Assembly: GCA_025267735.1 (NCBI GenBank)
Contig: CM046303.1
Location: 45,521,380-45,585,379, forward strand
DNA: 64,000 bases
Source: Mactra quadrangularis
Taxonomy: Eukaryota; Mollusca; Bivalvia; Venerida; Mactridae
Direction: 5' to 3'
Shown: positions 20,822 to 33,092 of the stretch, piece by piece
Position numbering within the stretch: the stretch's first letter is position 1
Layout of the letters: each line of letters begins with the position of its first letter
Notes under the pieces: generated by a model
Databases searched by the model: none
What the model was told of the DNA's origin: nothing
What the model saw: only the letters and a program-made list of their open reading frames with translations
Position numbers and translations under genes: made by a program

Positions 20822-21659
20822 TTAAGATAATGACAAGTTGAAAAACAATAAGATTTTACTACGCAAATTTTTCTTGTATCTGTAACCCACTATTCCTATT
20901 CATGTATAACATATTTAATTATTGTAAGTTTGGAGACAGTTGTTATTTTTCTTATACTACCAAAGTTTTTTATGGGAGTATAATATTTATATATTTTCTG
21001 TTTTTTTTCTTTCAAAGGTCCATTCTTCTAGTCTATTATTTCTGTTGTTATTAGTTTATTGTTCCTGTTGTTTTTTGTTGTTTCTTTTTTTTCATTGTAT
21101 TTTATTTACAATTTTATTTTGTTTTCCAATTGGTGGTAATGAATTATAGTCTGTGACTGCGAATAACATTGTTATACAAGTAGAAAATATTCATGTATAT
21201 ATCTATCTATATGCCTACTACTGTTCATTTCTCCTTGTAATAATTATAAGTGGACTAAATACTGTAAATTTTGTTCTTACACTTTAAGTGTTTTGAAATT
21301 TTGGCCAGTTTACATCATGTTATCACCACATGCTTTCCCACATTTCTAGTGTCAAGTGGATTAAGAAAAATCATCTTTAATTCAGTATAATAACTATATA
21401 AAAGTTGTTATTTTTTCAAGCTGCTCCAGGTCTCCCTTATGACGATGCTAGGGTTACCTGTATTTCCTGTAAAAATGATCGGTTTCATTTCTCTCTTTAG
21501 AAATAAATTAAAAACAAGTTTAGGTATTTACACTCATAATTTCAAATTTATCGGAAGAAGGAAACTTAATTTATAGGAAAATTCTATGAACTTTCAGAAC
21601 AACCCTTGTATGTTACTAAAAAGGTATGAACAGCATTAATTTTGTACTCCCTTGCCTTT

Positions 21660-21745
21660 AAGCTAGCTTTTATGGCAACATGGTAGAGTGTCTGCTTATG
21701 GCTATGAAGGTCATAGGTCTGATCCCAGCTCTAAACTCGGATATT
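21660..21745 (+). mobile_element. tRNA-like SINE head, family C, copy 1
   Basis: Sequence aagctagcttttatggcaac, then agagtgtctgcttatggcta and the B-box-like ggtctgatccc. It matches 26869-26950, where the B box is the better ggttcgaatc. Only the head region is confidently shared. Confidence 0.5.
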
Positions 21746-22337
21746 ACTGGATTACTTACATATAAATAATTTGGTTTTATATTTATAACTCATATTTATA
21801 ATATAACTATAAGTATAATAGGAACAATTAAACAGCCATTAGTTTTGGTAGACACGTTGTTTTTGGAGAGGAGATTGGCACCTGTCAACTGTGAGTAGGC
21901 AATTTAGATACAAAAAGAACTGCTTTTTAAGTAACATTACCAGTAATTAGATGAGATATTTTTGAATATGTCGGACAAATGTTTGTGATTAGTTGTTTGG
22001 CTTTAGAAAGATTATATCTCGCTAAAGGCAGTCTTATATGATGATAAAATTAAGTACTTTGCAAAATATATTAGGACTGTGACTAATCAGAAAAATTACT
22101 TATATTCAGATATACATTTGTGGCAGCTTATTTGGAACAAAATTATTGTATATACATTTTTACTGGAGGAGCATTTGTTCAATGGTAGGAATCTTCCTTA
22201 GAGATAAAGAAGTCTTCAAAGGTTCAAACCCCATGTTAGTCATGGCTTATTTTCTTGTGTTGCTTATTTTCCTGTGGTTACTTTATTCCTTCCTGATGCA
22301 AAATGGCTCGGTGAGGGTTACCTGTTTTTACTTGATA

Positions 22338-22596
22338 TTGTACGTAAATATTGACCCTGACCTGACCTTTATGCAAGAATATTCATTACATTGAATACAA
22401 ATGTAGTATTAATGCTCAATTACACGGTGACCGTGAGGATTATGAGTTAAAATTTAACACACAAACATACTTCTATAATTTTTCGATCGACGCGAAGTGT
22501 AGAATAGGCGCGGTACTGACTTTTGTCGGGATATGTGTAGATAATTATTAGATGCAAATGTGAAAGGTCTGGTCGGGGTCAATATTTACGCACTAT
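22338..22596. mobile_element. MITE, TAGTGCGTAAATATTGACC family, copy 2
   Basis: Left acgtaaatattgaccctgac, right ggtcaatatttacgcactat. It matches 2181-2622 in the opposite orientation (gcaagaatattcattacatt shared). It abuts a degenerate family-B SINE at 22165-22335. Confidence 0.75.
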
Positions 22597-23535
22597 ACTA
22601 AGTTGAATACCAGTATGTTTAATAATAATATGACTTGTAAGTACATGCACCATATATATTATAGATTATATTATTTGTGGTTAGGGTAATGTTTTTTCTG
22701 TTTAAAGGGATATACAGGCAAATGACTGTGCCAAAAGTATAGAACCAAGTTTAGTCTTTAAAACAGTATTAAGAACGTAAGAAATCACTTACTAATAACA
22801 TTAATTTTGTCCCTTATAACATTCAACTGAACGAATTAAAACATGTGGCATACACATTGTTGAAAATGAAAGTAGGGTATTGAGGGAATCACCAAGCTAT
22901 TTATAGACCTTTTATATGTCTTACTTGCTGAAATTAAATATTTTCATTGGTCGCTTCTTATCTTTTCAACATTCTTAGGCGGTTAGGATATCTCTTTTAT
23001 AGAATTACACTAATGATGCACAATAACAAGCTCTAGAATCTTCTCATCAGTAAATGCATATTTTAACACTAATCTATTTTTAGCTAACCTGACCCACATG
23101 GGTCTAGTTAGGAAACACCCCAAATATTACAAGGAAAATAAAGAAATATTTTGCCAAGTAATATAACAGTGTGTCTGTTGCATTCAATTATAAGAAATAT
23201 AATTCAAAATCAGGAAATATGAAGTTGATCTTTTGCCTGTATATCCTTTTAATTGTATATTGTATGAATTGATGAATGAAAGCAAAATTGGTATTTAAAA
23301 CATTTGAGCAAAGAACTGTATCAAATTTACAATGTATAGTCCAACAAAATTGATCTAAGTAAAACATCACTTGTGTTTGTGTATTGAATATTTGTTAATT
23401 ACTAAGTTCAATTAAATATTCTTGAGCTGGAAACATGTATGTATGTAGCCAACTTTCAAATTTTGTCTTATAAATTGTTATAGTTGCTGTATACATATTT
23501 ACCTATATTGTAAAGTTCAGTTATCAAAGCATTAA

Positions 23536-23881
23536 AGGTACTCATTCACAGATTTCAACTTACATGTCAACTTTTCCTAAAACTATCAAAATTGTATGGA
23601 AATATTTTTGTGCAGGAAATAAGTGTTCTGATAATGACAATTTTAGTGCAAATTGACTTACAACTACGAATGATGGTGTTTCATGTAGTAAAAATCTACC
23701 CTGTATATCTCAGTATAGACAGTTTTAGTGCATTTATGTGGCTTTTATTGTATATTTCTTGCAACTTATTAGTCAGTTTGTGTTAAAATAATAAGAATTT
23801 ATTTTTTTGGACTCAATTACAGACACTGAATGGTATTTTGAAATTATAGAAAAAATAAACATAATCTGTGAACTAGTACCT
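23536..23881. mobile_element. piggyBac-type MITE (TTAA), copy 2
   Basis: TTAA at 23532-23535 and 23882-23885. Full-length relative of 20475-20821 with the same ends (aggtactcattcacagattt / gaactagtacct). Confidence 0.82.
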
Positions 23882-24150
23882 TTAATTTGCATGTTATTCT
23901 ACTTGCTGTTTCTGTTGATGTATAGCAATAACAAGCTCCCTTGTGTAATATAGTTTTTGAATGAGTAATTGATCATATTCCAAACTTGAATTTTTGTTTT
24001 TTTCCCAGCCAATAAGGATTGTTTGTATCAGATGCATCAATGCAAAACAATGATATTTAGACATATTATTGCTGAAAAGTATACAACCCAGATTAAATCC
24101 TATTGATCTGTGTTGAAAAAAAACTTAATTTCAACTTTGTTCTGCACAGG

Positions 24151-24399
24151 TATAGTCCGTTTTTTCTCAACTGTCAAAGCTTATATAATTTCATGGTGAC
24201 TGAATGCATTGTTTTTGTACTGGCCGCCTAACTGTTATTAATAATATCTTGACTAAAACTTATCATACGGCATAAGAAGCTATACTCAATCATAATACAC
24301 ACTTACGGAAACTCATGAGGGTATTACAACAATAATTTTAACAAATGCATTCACCGTGAAATTATTAATGTTTCGACAGTTGAGAAAAAATGAACAATA
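24151..24399. mobile_element. MITE, TTTTTTCTCAACTGTC family, copy 3
   Basis: Ends tatagtccgttttttctcaa and gagaaaaaatgaacaata with inverted atttcatggtgac/caccgtgaaat inside. 249 bp, closely similar to 52460-52708. Confidence 0.85.
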
Positions 24400-24714
24400 C
24401 ATCCAATGCAAAGTTTTTATGCTGGAAAAAACCATCAACTTAAGTTCCAAATAAAATCTACAAGTTTACTAGCCTATATATGTTGTCAATGAGTTTTAGG
24501 GCATTTGTATGTACATTTAGGTTATATGAACATGTTTGTACTATACAGGTATTGTAAAATTAGTGTTCAGTTTATTGGTGTTTAAACACTTACTAATTGT
24601 ATGTTTTGTTTTGAATACTTTTGTGTTTATTCACTGAAAATGTTATGTTCCAATTTATGTGTTTTTACACAAAATAAATCATGTTCAGATTGTGTTACCT
24701 AATAGTTATGTAAA

Positions 24715-24960
24715 GTAATTTGTGTTTAAACCCAAAATTAGTTATTTGTGTTTAAACACAGTGTGTGTTCATGTTATTTGTGTTTAAACACAGAAATAGT
24801 GTGTTCATGTTATTTGTGTTTTAACACAGAAATAGTGTGTTCAGGTTATTTGTGTTATAAACAGAAAGAGTGTATGTTGAGATTATTTGTGTTTGAACAC
24901 AGAAAGTGTGTGTGTTTAGGTTAATTGTGTTTAAACACAGAGTAAGTACAGTGTACATGT
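24715..24960. repeat. ~36-bp tandem repeat with GTGTTTAAACAC palindromes
   Basis: About seven imperfect units of 36-38 bp, each beginning atttgtgtttaaacac or a variant and followed by agaaatagtgtgttcatgtt. The core tgtgtttaaacaca is a perfect palindrome in several units. Degenerate related sequence extends left to about 24565. Confidence 0.85.
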
Positions 24961-25301
24961 TTTATTTGTGTTGTTGTTGAAATGTGTTACTAATTAATAT
25001 TTAATTACAATGTATTCAAAATATTTTATTTTATTTGTCCAGCACTAAAGTATACACTGTTTGTTTAAAGTTGAACAAGTCATGGTAGAAAATAAATTGT
25101 TCTTATTTTTATTAGTAAAGGATTGAATGTTATAAGCAAGTCATGAAAAATGTATACATCTGTTAAAATAAATAATTGTATTATAACTATGATGTTGTTT
25201 TTTATTATTCCATAGTGTTCACACCCTTTTTCATGATTAAAAATATTAATGTTTGGTTTAAGGTCTGCTTCAATATACAATGTCTATTACTGGTACAAAT
25301 C

Positions 25302-25546
25302 AGTGGTGCTTTTCACAAAAATTCTTTCGAAAAAAATCTTCGTAAGTCAGTTTCATATAATAAGCACTTCAAAGTCAGACGAATAATAAGCATAACTATT
25401 AAATGATATTCAAAAAGTATACACAATTCTACACAGTTTGTATAATATTTAGAATTTATAAGCCAAAAAATGAGTGTATTATTAATGTATCTTGCTTTTG
25501 ACTTACGAAGATTTTTTTCGTAAGAATTTTTGTGAAAAGCACCACA
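25302..25546. mobile_element. MITE with AGTGGTGCTTTTCAC ends, copy 1
   Basis: Long inverted arms: gtggtgcttttcacaaaaat at the left and its complement atttttgtgaaaagcaccac at the right, continuing into tcttcgtaagtca/tgacttacgaaga. ORFs on both strands here mirror each other because of the arms and are not genes. Confidence 0.82.
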
Positions 25547-25828
25547 GATCATGTGAACTTTTTAAAAAAGTTTTTAAAAAAGACCTTAAAACAAATTATA
25601 GAAAAAGAAGTAAGATAGGTAAAATTTTTGCTCAATGAAATAAGTAGTGCCCCTAATGTCATTCAAAACTGGGACTTTTAAGTGCCCATGTTACCACTGC
25701 TCCTGCCTAAGTTTGAGTGCCCAGAAATACATTTTGTCGGTGATGAACTTTATTAAGCAGCTGAACACAACTAAATAAATTTAATAACCAGGTTGTGATA
25801 ATTCAATTTAACATAGTTTGTACTATGT

Positions 25829-26119
25829 TTTTGTTTTTGTTGGGTTTAACGCCGTAGCAACAAATATAACGGAGGTCAGTCAACCTACTCACTGTTCCTG
25901 GAAAGGCTAAATCTCTGGATCAAGCTGTTAACCAACTACTAAGCCCATACTTTGGTCAGTGACTGACAACTGCCCTACATAATTAAGAATCATTGGTAGG
26001 AGGGAGAATGGCTGTAGAAATAATTTCATGACCAAACTCCATGAAATTATGCACCCCCTGGGAATCAAACCCACGACCCCTCGATCAGTAGACTTGCATG
26101 CTATCGTCCTGAGCTAGCC
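25829..26119 (-). mobile_element. tRNA-headed SINE, family A, copy 1
   Basis: Flanked by a perfect 12-bp duplication tttgtactatgt (25817-25828, 26120-26131). On this strand it begins ggctagctcagg with A- and B-box-like segments (gtgggtttgattcccaggg) and ends gttgggtttaac...aaaacaaaaa-like tail. Other copies are at 38231, 51423, 54035 and 63526. The duplication length fits LINE-driven retroposition. Confidence 0.88.
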
Positions 26120-26868
26120 TTTGTACTATGTACAAGATTGTCAAGTTAGCACTGTATGTTAATAATGGAACTTTTACATCACATGAGCACTGATATGTGA
26201 CCAAATAGTTTAAATCAACCAGACCAAGGAAATGCACTCAAGACATAGACTGATACTTCAGTCTGAATCACTTCAAAGAAATTATTTTCCAGATATGCAT
26301 TATGTAAATATTATCCAGATGAAATTGTTGCACAAAAAATGCATAAACATAACAGGCAGAAACCTTCAGGCATGTAACATTTTCTAACAAGTTCTGCAAT
26401 GGAAACACTAGGGACAAAACATTCAATATTATAATAGATAGATTCAATTTGCTTAGGAAATAAGTTCAGACAAGTTATTTTGAATTATTGGTATAGTAAT
26501 TGAATACCAGCTTTTTGAGTTACTCAAACTGTCATTAAATGACTGTCAGGAAGTTAACATGAATGTGCTTGCCACATAATGATATATGTTTAATATTTAT
26601 GCATGAAAAAAAATTTATTTACCACCAGCCTGAAGGCTAGCCCGATTTATATGGATAGGTTAAGATATTTTGACCCAAACTATGACCTTTAGTTCTAAGC
26701 ACATTTGCAAGCAGCTGGCATCTGCTCTACTAGTTTTTAAGAACTGTGGGAGAATGGCTGTAGGTGCTGTTTCATCAATTTGAGAGGTATCAACCAAATG
26801 AGACTGAAGATTTAATGGAATGTGTCAAAGTAGCAGAGGTATAATACGGCACTTGTACTCCCTTGCCT

Positions 26869-27345
26869 TCAAGCTAGCTTTAATGGCGACATGGTAGAGT
26901 GTCTGCTTACGACTCTAAAGGTTGTGGGTTCGAATCGCAGTTCAGACCATGGATTTTTATTGGGCTACATCAGTATGGCATGTGTCAACTATTTTGTGCA
27001 ATGCAGGTAGTGAACTTGTTTGTTTGTTTGGGTTTTACGGCGCACCAACACAAAAAGGTCTTATCGCGCCGAAAAGTGAACTTGTGATACGATGTATGTG
27101 GAGTCAGCAGTACAGCAGAATGCAAGGTTGTTTTTCACATACATACGTGGCTGAGTTGTTACAACTATAGACAGGTAACTGTTGGATAGACAGATCTACC
27201 TTGCGGTTGGTTTTAATCATATCCAAAATTTACATTGTTGTTTCTTTAAGAGAGAACCTTTATCCTGCCGACTCAGCACTGGGGACCTGGAAGCGGACTA
27301 GAAAGTGATTAAGAAGTAAGAACTTGTTTAACTATCAAGCTAAAA
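26869..27345 (+). mobile_element. Composite tRNA-like SINE sequence, family C/D
   Basis: Head agctagctttaatggcgaca with tggtagagtgtctgcttacg and B box ggttcgaatcg at 26926-26940. Further right, 27185-27345 matches the SINE at 53610-53823 (agcggacta, aagaacttgttt, atcaagctaaaa). Whether this is one element or two merged insertions is unclear. Confidence 0.5.
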
Positions 27346-28151
27346 TACATTTTTATGATGATAATAACCCATCTGTTGGAACACCTCGGCATTAGCTGCA
27401 CTACTCACTGACAAACAATTTATGAAATCACCTGAGTGGTCATACCAAAAATTGAATGGAACAGTGAACAAGGTCATTTGCAATAAGAATTTGATGAAAA
27501 ACAAGTTTGTTCACATTCTGAACATCACAGAACTACATACCAGGGTACCTAGTCAGTACAAGTGATCAACACTAATATTTTAAATGTCTGACTTCATTTC
27601 TTCATTTTACCAGGTGGTAAGCAATTAAGCCGTTAAGGAGAAAGAGGGAGGGTTTGACCTATGTAAGCAGAGGTCACCAACAGCTAAATTCTCTTTGATT
27701 GTAAACAATTTTTCACTAAATTTACTACAGTGTTTATATTGTAAATTTCAATGCTTGCTCTGAGATAAGTTTTAGATACTTAAGGACAGTAAAAATACTG
27801 CATGTATATAATCCATGAATCAACAGTCATATATGGGCACTGTCTATGAGGGGCAGCGAGATGATATTTCTGGCTCTGTGAAGTTCATGAACTCTCTTTT
27901 GATTGGATTGATGAAGGTCATGAATCCCTTAGCATATGTCTGTCAAATTTGAATTTTTGAAATTGTTTTTAAAATTATTCTTTGACAGTACCATTTCTAG
28001 GTAACTTAGAAAACTGAAGAAAATGAGTCAAAGAAACAGTATGTCAAAATTCATTAAACTCTGATCAGTAAATTTGTAACAGTTCCAGATTTTCTCTCTC
28101 TGGTTTAACATGTTCACTGCTCAGAGAGTCAGAAAGAAGTGGCCATTAACC

Positions 28152-28370
28152 AGTGGTGCTTTTCACAAATATTCTTACAAAAACAATCTTCGTAAGTTAT
28201 TTTCATATATTTAGCATAACTATGATATGATATTCAAGAGGTATTCACAATTCTACGCAATTTGTATTATATTTAGAATTGATAACCCAAAAAATGAGCG
28301 TATTATTAATGTTTCTTGCTTTTGACTTACAAAGTTTTTTTTCGTAAGAATTTTTGTGAAAAGCACCACA
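28152..28370. mobile_element. MITE with AGTGGTGCTTTTCAC ends, copy 2
   Basis: Ends agtggtgcttttcacaaata and atttttgtgaaaagcaccaca. Internally similar to 25302-25546 (acccaaaaaatgagcgtatt, tcttgcttttgactta). Confidence 0.8.
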
Positions 28371-28445
28371 GTATTTCAGGTCCACTACAAGCTACTTTGA
28401 TTTAAATGTCAGGTTTGCTCAGTATTTCTATATTCTCTTGATTTA

Positions 28446-28690
28446 TACTGGGTTTAATGCAGTGTCAACACAATTTATTAGGTTATTTTACAGCATCCAG
28501 CACACCTAACCTAGTTTTCCTTTCTATAATCGATCAGTACTCGTCTACCCTTCCACAAGGCCGGTAACTTAAAAATTCTTACCTTATTAATAGAGGAAAA
28601 TTAACATTAGTGTCAAATTTTTATGGAAAGGTATAACCTCCCCAGGTAGTATTCAAACTCGTATATCCTCTCCAGTTTAACCAATATTTC
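28446..28690 (-). mobile_element. tRNA-headed SINE, family E, diverged copy
   Basis: Shares gttattttacagcatccagc, accttattaatagaggaaaa and the reversed end ggtataacctccccaggtag with the copies at 48875-49160 and 52874-53154. The tRNA-like head at its right end is eroded. Confidence 0.6.
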
Positions 28691-28812
28691 ACTAATGGAA
28701 GCTGCTACAAGTATGAACTGTTAGTTTTAACTTTTATAGAAACAGCTTTGGTCTAGTTGATTTGGTTCTGTACATTCTGTGATCTACTATACAGCATTAC
28801 TTCAAGACTATT

Positions 28813-29405
28813 GGTCAATTTTATTCAAGTGTCAGTGGCTCATTCATTAATCCACTGATTTAAATACTTGTTATATTTATCCCACTGATTTAAATCATTA
28901 CAGTACTTCTGTTACCACTATGAATGAAAATAGATATCAGTATTTACAGTACCCACCAAAAGTTTGGAGACAAAGAAAAATTACTACAATTCTCAAATTT
29001 TGATGATTATTTCTATAGAATCATGATTTTTAATATCTTTAAGTATATTTTTTGATAAAATAAAAACAAATTTCATGAATGCAACATGTCAATAAGATTC
29101 AGCATCTGATATCCTAAAGCCTCCAAAACTATGCTTATTGTAATTATTTTCCATAACATAGCTTTAATGCTATTTTTTGTAATCTCAGTTATAATTATAA
29201 TGATAACCAAAAAATAGAGCAAAACTAAAAAGCATTTTAAAATAATCAGTCATCAAATTTTAGATAAAAGCTATTCAGTAGGCCTACAAAGTGAAAATGT
29301 CTCCAAACTTTTGGTGGGTACTGTATGTAAGGCGATTATTGAACAAATATTGAGTATTTAAATCAGTGAGGTTACTGTTTGTGTCACAGACAGCTGAATA
29401 AAATA
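28813..29405. mobile_element. MITE, ATTCAACTGTCAGTGG family, interrupted copy
   Basis: Left end attttattcaagtgtcagtg with cactgatttaaatacttg; right end gagtatttaaatcagtgagg with acagctgaataaaat. A second MITE (28947-29323) is inserted inside it. Intact relatives are only 150-180 bp, which accounts for the extra length. Confidence 0.72.
28947..29323. mobile_element. TA-flanked MITE, CAGTACCCACCAAAAGTTTG ends, copy 1
   Basis: Perfect inverted ends cagtacccaccaaaagtttg / caaacttttggtgggtactg, with TA on both outer sides (28945-28946, 29324-29325), as expected for Tc1/mariner-type insertion. 377 bp. No transposase is encoded. Confidence 0.9.
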
Positions 29406-29783
29406 CAGTACCCACCAAAAGTTTGGAGACATTTTCACTTTGTAGGCCTGCTGAATAGCTTTAATCTAAAATTTGATAATTGTTTATTCAGAAACTCTTT
29501 ATAGTTTTGCTTTAATTTTTTGTTATTATTATAATTATAACAGAGACTACAAAAATAGCATATAAGCTATGTTATGGAAAATAATAACAATTAGCTTGGT
29601 TTTGGAGGCTTTAGGATGTCAGGTGCTGAATCTTATAAATGTGTTGCATTCATGAAAATATTTTTTTCATTTTATCACCAACCTTACTTAAATATATTAA
29701 AATTAATGATTCAACAAAAATAATCATCAAAATTCAAGAATTGTGGTAAAAAAAATTTGTTTCCATACTTTTGGTGGGTACTG
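29406..29783. mobile_element. TA-flanked MITE, CAGTACCCACCAAAAGTTTG ends, copy 2
   Basis: Same family as 28947-29323 but inverted relative to it (attttcactttgtaggcc is at its left end), TA-flanked, 378 bp. The two copies are only 82 bp apart. Confidence 0.9.
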
Positions 29784-30019
29784 TATATCCTCCAAGGTCC
29801 TAATTTCGACAGGTGCGCCAAAATTACCATGGGAAAAATGATTCTATGCATAGTTTTTAACGCTCAAGTGATTTCAAGTGCAAAAAAGCAGTTGCATTTT
29901 TCTATTCCTCGTGTTTTTACTTATTTCATTTTAAATCCTTAGGGTGACAAAATATGGACACTGGAGTATACCAATACTTTAAAAATTCTAATAGGTAAAT
30001 GTAGCCAGGCTGTGTATTA

Positions 30020-30355
30020 TTAGTTCACTGATTTGGTTTATTTTTTCTATAATTTCATAATACCATGAAGCGTCTGTAATTGTGTAAAAAAAATTTATTT
30101 TAAGACAAACTGACCTACATATAGCAAGAAATATACAATAAAAATCACAAAAAATGCAGTAAAATTGTCTATACATGTACCATGACAAACGGGGTAGATA
30201 TTTACTACATGAAACACCATCATTTATAGCTGTACTACAATTTGCACTAAAACTGTCATTATCAGAACACTACTTTCCTGCTTCCAAAAATATTTCCATT
30301 CAATTTTGAGAGTTATAGAAAAAGTTGATATTTAAGTTGAAATCTGTGAGTACCT
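30020..30355. mobile_element. piggyBac-type MITE, degraded reverse copy
   Basis: Reverse relative of 20475-20821: agtacct next to TTAA at 30356-30359 on the right; attagttcactgattt on the left, where the outer end and its TTAA are lost. The ORF at 29988-30188 lies across it and is not a gene. Confidence 0.7.
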
Positions 30356-30602
30356 TTAAATTAATTGTGCATTTTATTCATCTACCTGTCAGCTTTGTTG
30401 GAATGGCATGACTTGCAAGCAGGTCATAGGTTATAATCCCTGCATTAGGCACCATTTTTTTCCTCCTCAAATTACATAGGCAAGATTACTCCTGTCCACA
30501 GTCTGCCAACATTGAAGTCCCAACAAAAAAACTTGTATGTGCTTTAAACAACATGTCATAGAGGTTTGGTTGTCACACAATTTCATGAGTAAAGATCTGT
30601 AG

Positions 30603-30912
30603 CCTGTTCAATTACCCTAAACCTTCCAAAACGTTCCGTAACGATACATTCGGAACTCCTCGGCCATTCGCTGCAATAATCTAATCTTATAAACAAATCT
30701 ACGATCGTTAAGGCAATGAGTGATGTTTCAAAATTTATGGACTAAAAACAAAACATTACTCATTGCCTAAACGATCGTATATTTGTTTACTTCAACACCG
30801 GTAGTTTCAAAATAGCGTCTAAATATGTGCGAGATTATTCGCAGCGAATGGCTGAGGAGTTTTGAATGTATCGTTACGGAACGTTTTGTAACTTTTAGGG
30901 TAAGTGAACAGG
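30603..30912. mobile_element. Foldback element with ~70-bp inverted arms
   Basis: Left arm starts cctgttcaattaccctaaac and includes aaaacgttccgtaacgatac; the right arm ends with its complement (gtatcgttacggaacgtttt, gggtaagtgaacagg). A second inner palindrome carries tacgatcgtt and aacgatcgta with ggcaatgagt between. Nearly the whole 310 bp can fold into one stem. Confidence 0.85.
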
Positions 30913-31373
30913 TTACTGTTATAAGTACAAATATTTAGTTTTGAATTAATGTAGCAGTGAAACAAGTAGTCTTAACATACTCCATCCAAGAGTAGCAACA
31001 ACACATTGTATGGGTTTTATCACATGCCCCACCCCCTGGAAATGGAACCCACGATCCATTGATCAGTAGATTTAGGTACTACCGACTTAGCAAGCTGGGC
31101 CAGCTACCATACCAATCACTGTAAGCATACTGAGAAAACTGCTATACTCAAAGGAAAATAAACAAAACAAACAAGAAAGTTATGAATACAAATATCCGTT
31201 TTAATGTCATAATGAGTCAATATAATAACATAAACACAATTTGTTATAATATTATACAAAGTTACAAATTTTAGTCATTATCATTCAAGATAAATAGTTT
31301 TACAAAGTCAAATATTCCCCCTTGTCCAATGATTTTATCATTCACTGACCAAACAGTTTTGCCTAGTTAGCCC

Positions 31374-31536
31374 ATTGTATGACAATTCTGTGGCCAGTTT
31401 CCTAAGCATATAACTAGCTAGCCCTTCACCCCCTGGTCCCCTTGATTTGATATCACATAATTATTTCTTTTGGTGTATGAAGGGTTCTAGAAGACAAAGG
31501 GCTAGGAAGTGATATCCTTAGAAAACTGGCCACTGA
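31374..31536. mobile_element. Small foldback repeat with GTGGCCAGTTTTCTAAG arms
   Basis: Arms tgtggccagtttcctaagca and tccttagaaaactggccact are imperfect inverted repeats of about 38 bp with gctagccct/agggctag continuing inward. A related single end is at about 58149-58180. Confidence 0.6.
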
Positions 31537-31930
31537 TTTAAAAACACAACTTCACTTAATATTGTAGTTGTTATCTCCCTTTAAACATATCATACAAATA
31601 GATTCTACTCATTCCTGATCATTAAATTGACTGGATTTCTATCATATACCAACATGTACATCAATGTGTCGGCACCATACCACTCTAATTACATGTAAAT
31701 TAAGAAAGATGTAGACAAGCTTTGCAATGATCCATCATGATCAATATATAATAGTGTTCTTTCATTTTTTATAATAATTGAACATTATTTTCTCTATACA
31801 GGATTCCAAGTGTGACCTAATGATATGCCAACAAAATAAAATAAAGGGTCAATGCAAAACTAGTCTATCTACATGTTAATAAAAAAGGATGTAAACTAGT
31901 TTTGCAAAGACCCATTAAAATATAGGAATA

Positions 31931-32205
31931 CAAGAAATGTAATGTGGAAACCACATTAAAGCCGGATTAAAAAACTTTTACGCAAAAATTACAAAGGGAA
32001 ATAATTCATAATTAAGGCAGGTAGAGTGAAGGATACTTTTTAATTCTGTTCATCACAAAGTCATGGTATGTTATTATTGTATGAAGTTTCATAATGATCC
32101 GACAATAAATGGCAGAAATATATGGTGAAAAAAAACTTAAACGCAGTTGTTAACGACACCGGACACCCAACCGCCTGCCTGTGTTTTCGTTAAAAAATCT
32201 GGCTA
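31931..32205. repeat. Dispersed repeat, AACCACATTAAAGCC family, copy 1
   Basis: Shares about 260 bp with 41250-41530 in the same orientation: taatgtggaaaccacattaa, aaattacaaagggaaataat, ggtatgttattattgtatga and gttaacgacacc. Ends are not defined by inverted repeats. Confidence 0.7.
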
Positions 32206-32547
32206 ATTATAGTAATAAGGGAAAAGAGTGATGTCAAAGGGCAAAGATAACATACAACTCTAGTTGAAGCCTTGTAAGTTTTACTGTACATGTTATATGA
32301 ATATATTTACATTCACTTTGAGATTTCAAAAAGCAATAAACAAAAATAACTATATTATTGAAATCTAATGTCATCTTTAAAGCCAATATGAAAATTTCAA
32401 CCTAACATTTTACTATAACAGATAGTAGCAACTTACATGTTTTTATTAAGATCTATTTCTTCCAAGTTATGGAAATAACAACACAAATTGACAATTAAAA
32501 AAAAAGTGAACAACTTCTTTAGTTGCAGATAGTTGTTATACATGTAT

Positions 32548-33092
32548 TGGTAAACTTTATTCATCTGTCAGTGGAGCATATATTAACTCCCCTGATTTAA
32601 ATACTCACTTCAGTACCTCTGTCTACTCTGAGTACTCTGGTCTACTCTGTGAGCACTGATGAATCAAATGTCCCAATCTTGTAGCAAAAAACAAAAATGG
32701 TGGAAAAGGTTACAGGATGCTTTTTGAAAGACGACAGCAGTTTATCAAAGGAGTATGATAACGATTTGACACAAAATATGTTAAAATATGGTCAAAAACA
32801 ACATTTGCAATCCTCGCATTCAAACATGGGTCTCTTTTCCACCATCCTAATTACGTCATACTTTGCTTACTCCTCCTATAAGGCAGGTGTATTCAGAGTA
32901 CTCCGAGCGCGCGTAATCTGAAACGTTTGATTCAATTTTTCAGTGATCGGAGTACTCTGATTACTCAGTTCTAGTGAATCAAACATGCTCCTGTACTCAC
33001 AATATATAACAATAAATATCAGCAGTATGTACAGGTATCATCAATCAAATATTGAGTATCTAAATCAGCGGGGTTAATGCATGTTAAATAAA
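32548..33092. mobile_element. MITE, ATTCAACTGTCAGTGG family, enlarged copy
   Basis: Left end taaactttattcatctgtca with cccctgatttaaatact; right end gagtatctaaatcagcgggg ttaatgcatg. The middle (about 32621-32995) is an inserted inverted-repeat segment with gagtactctg/cagagtactc and gaatcaaa/tttgattc. The ORF 32697-32921 falls inside and has no recognisable product. Confidence 0.6.
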
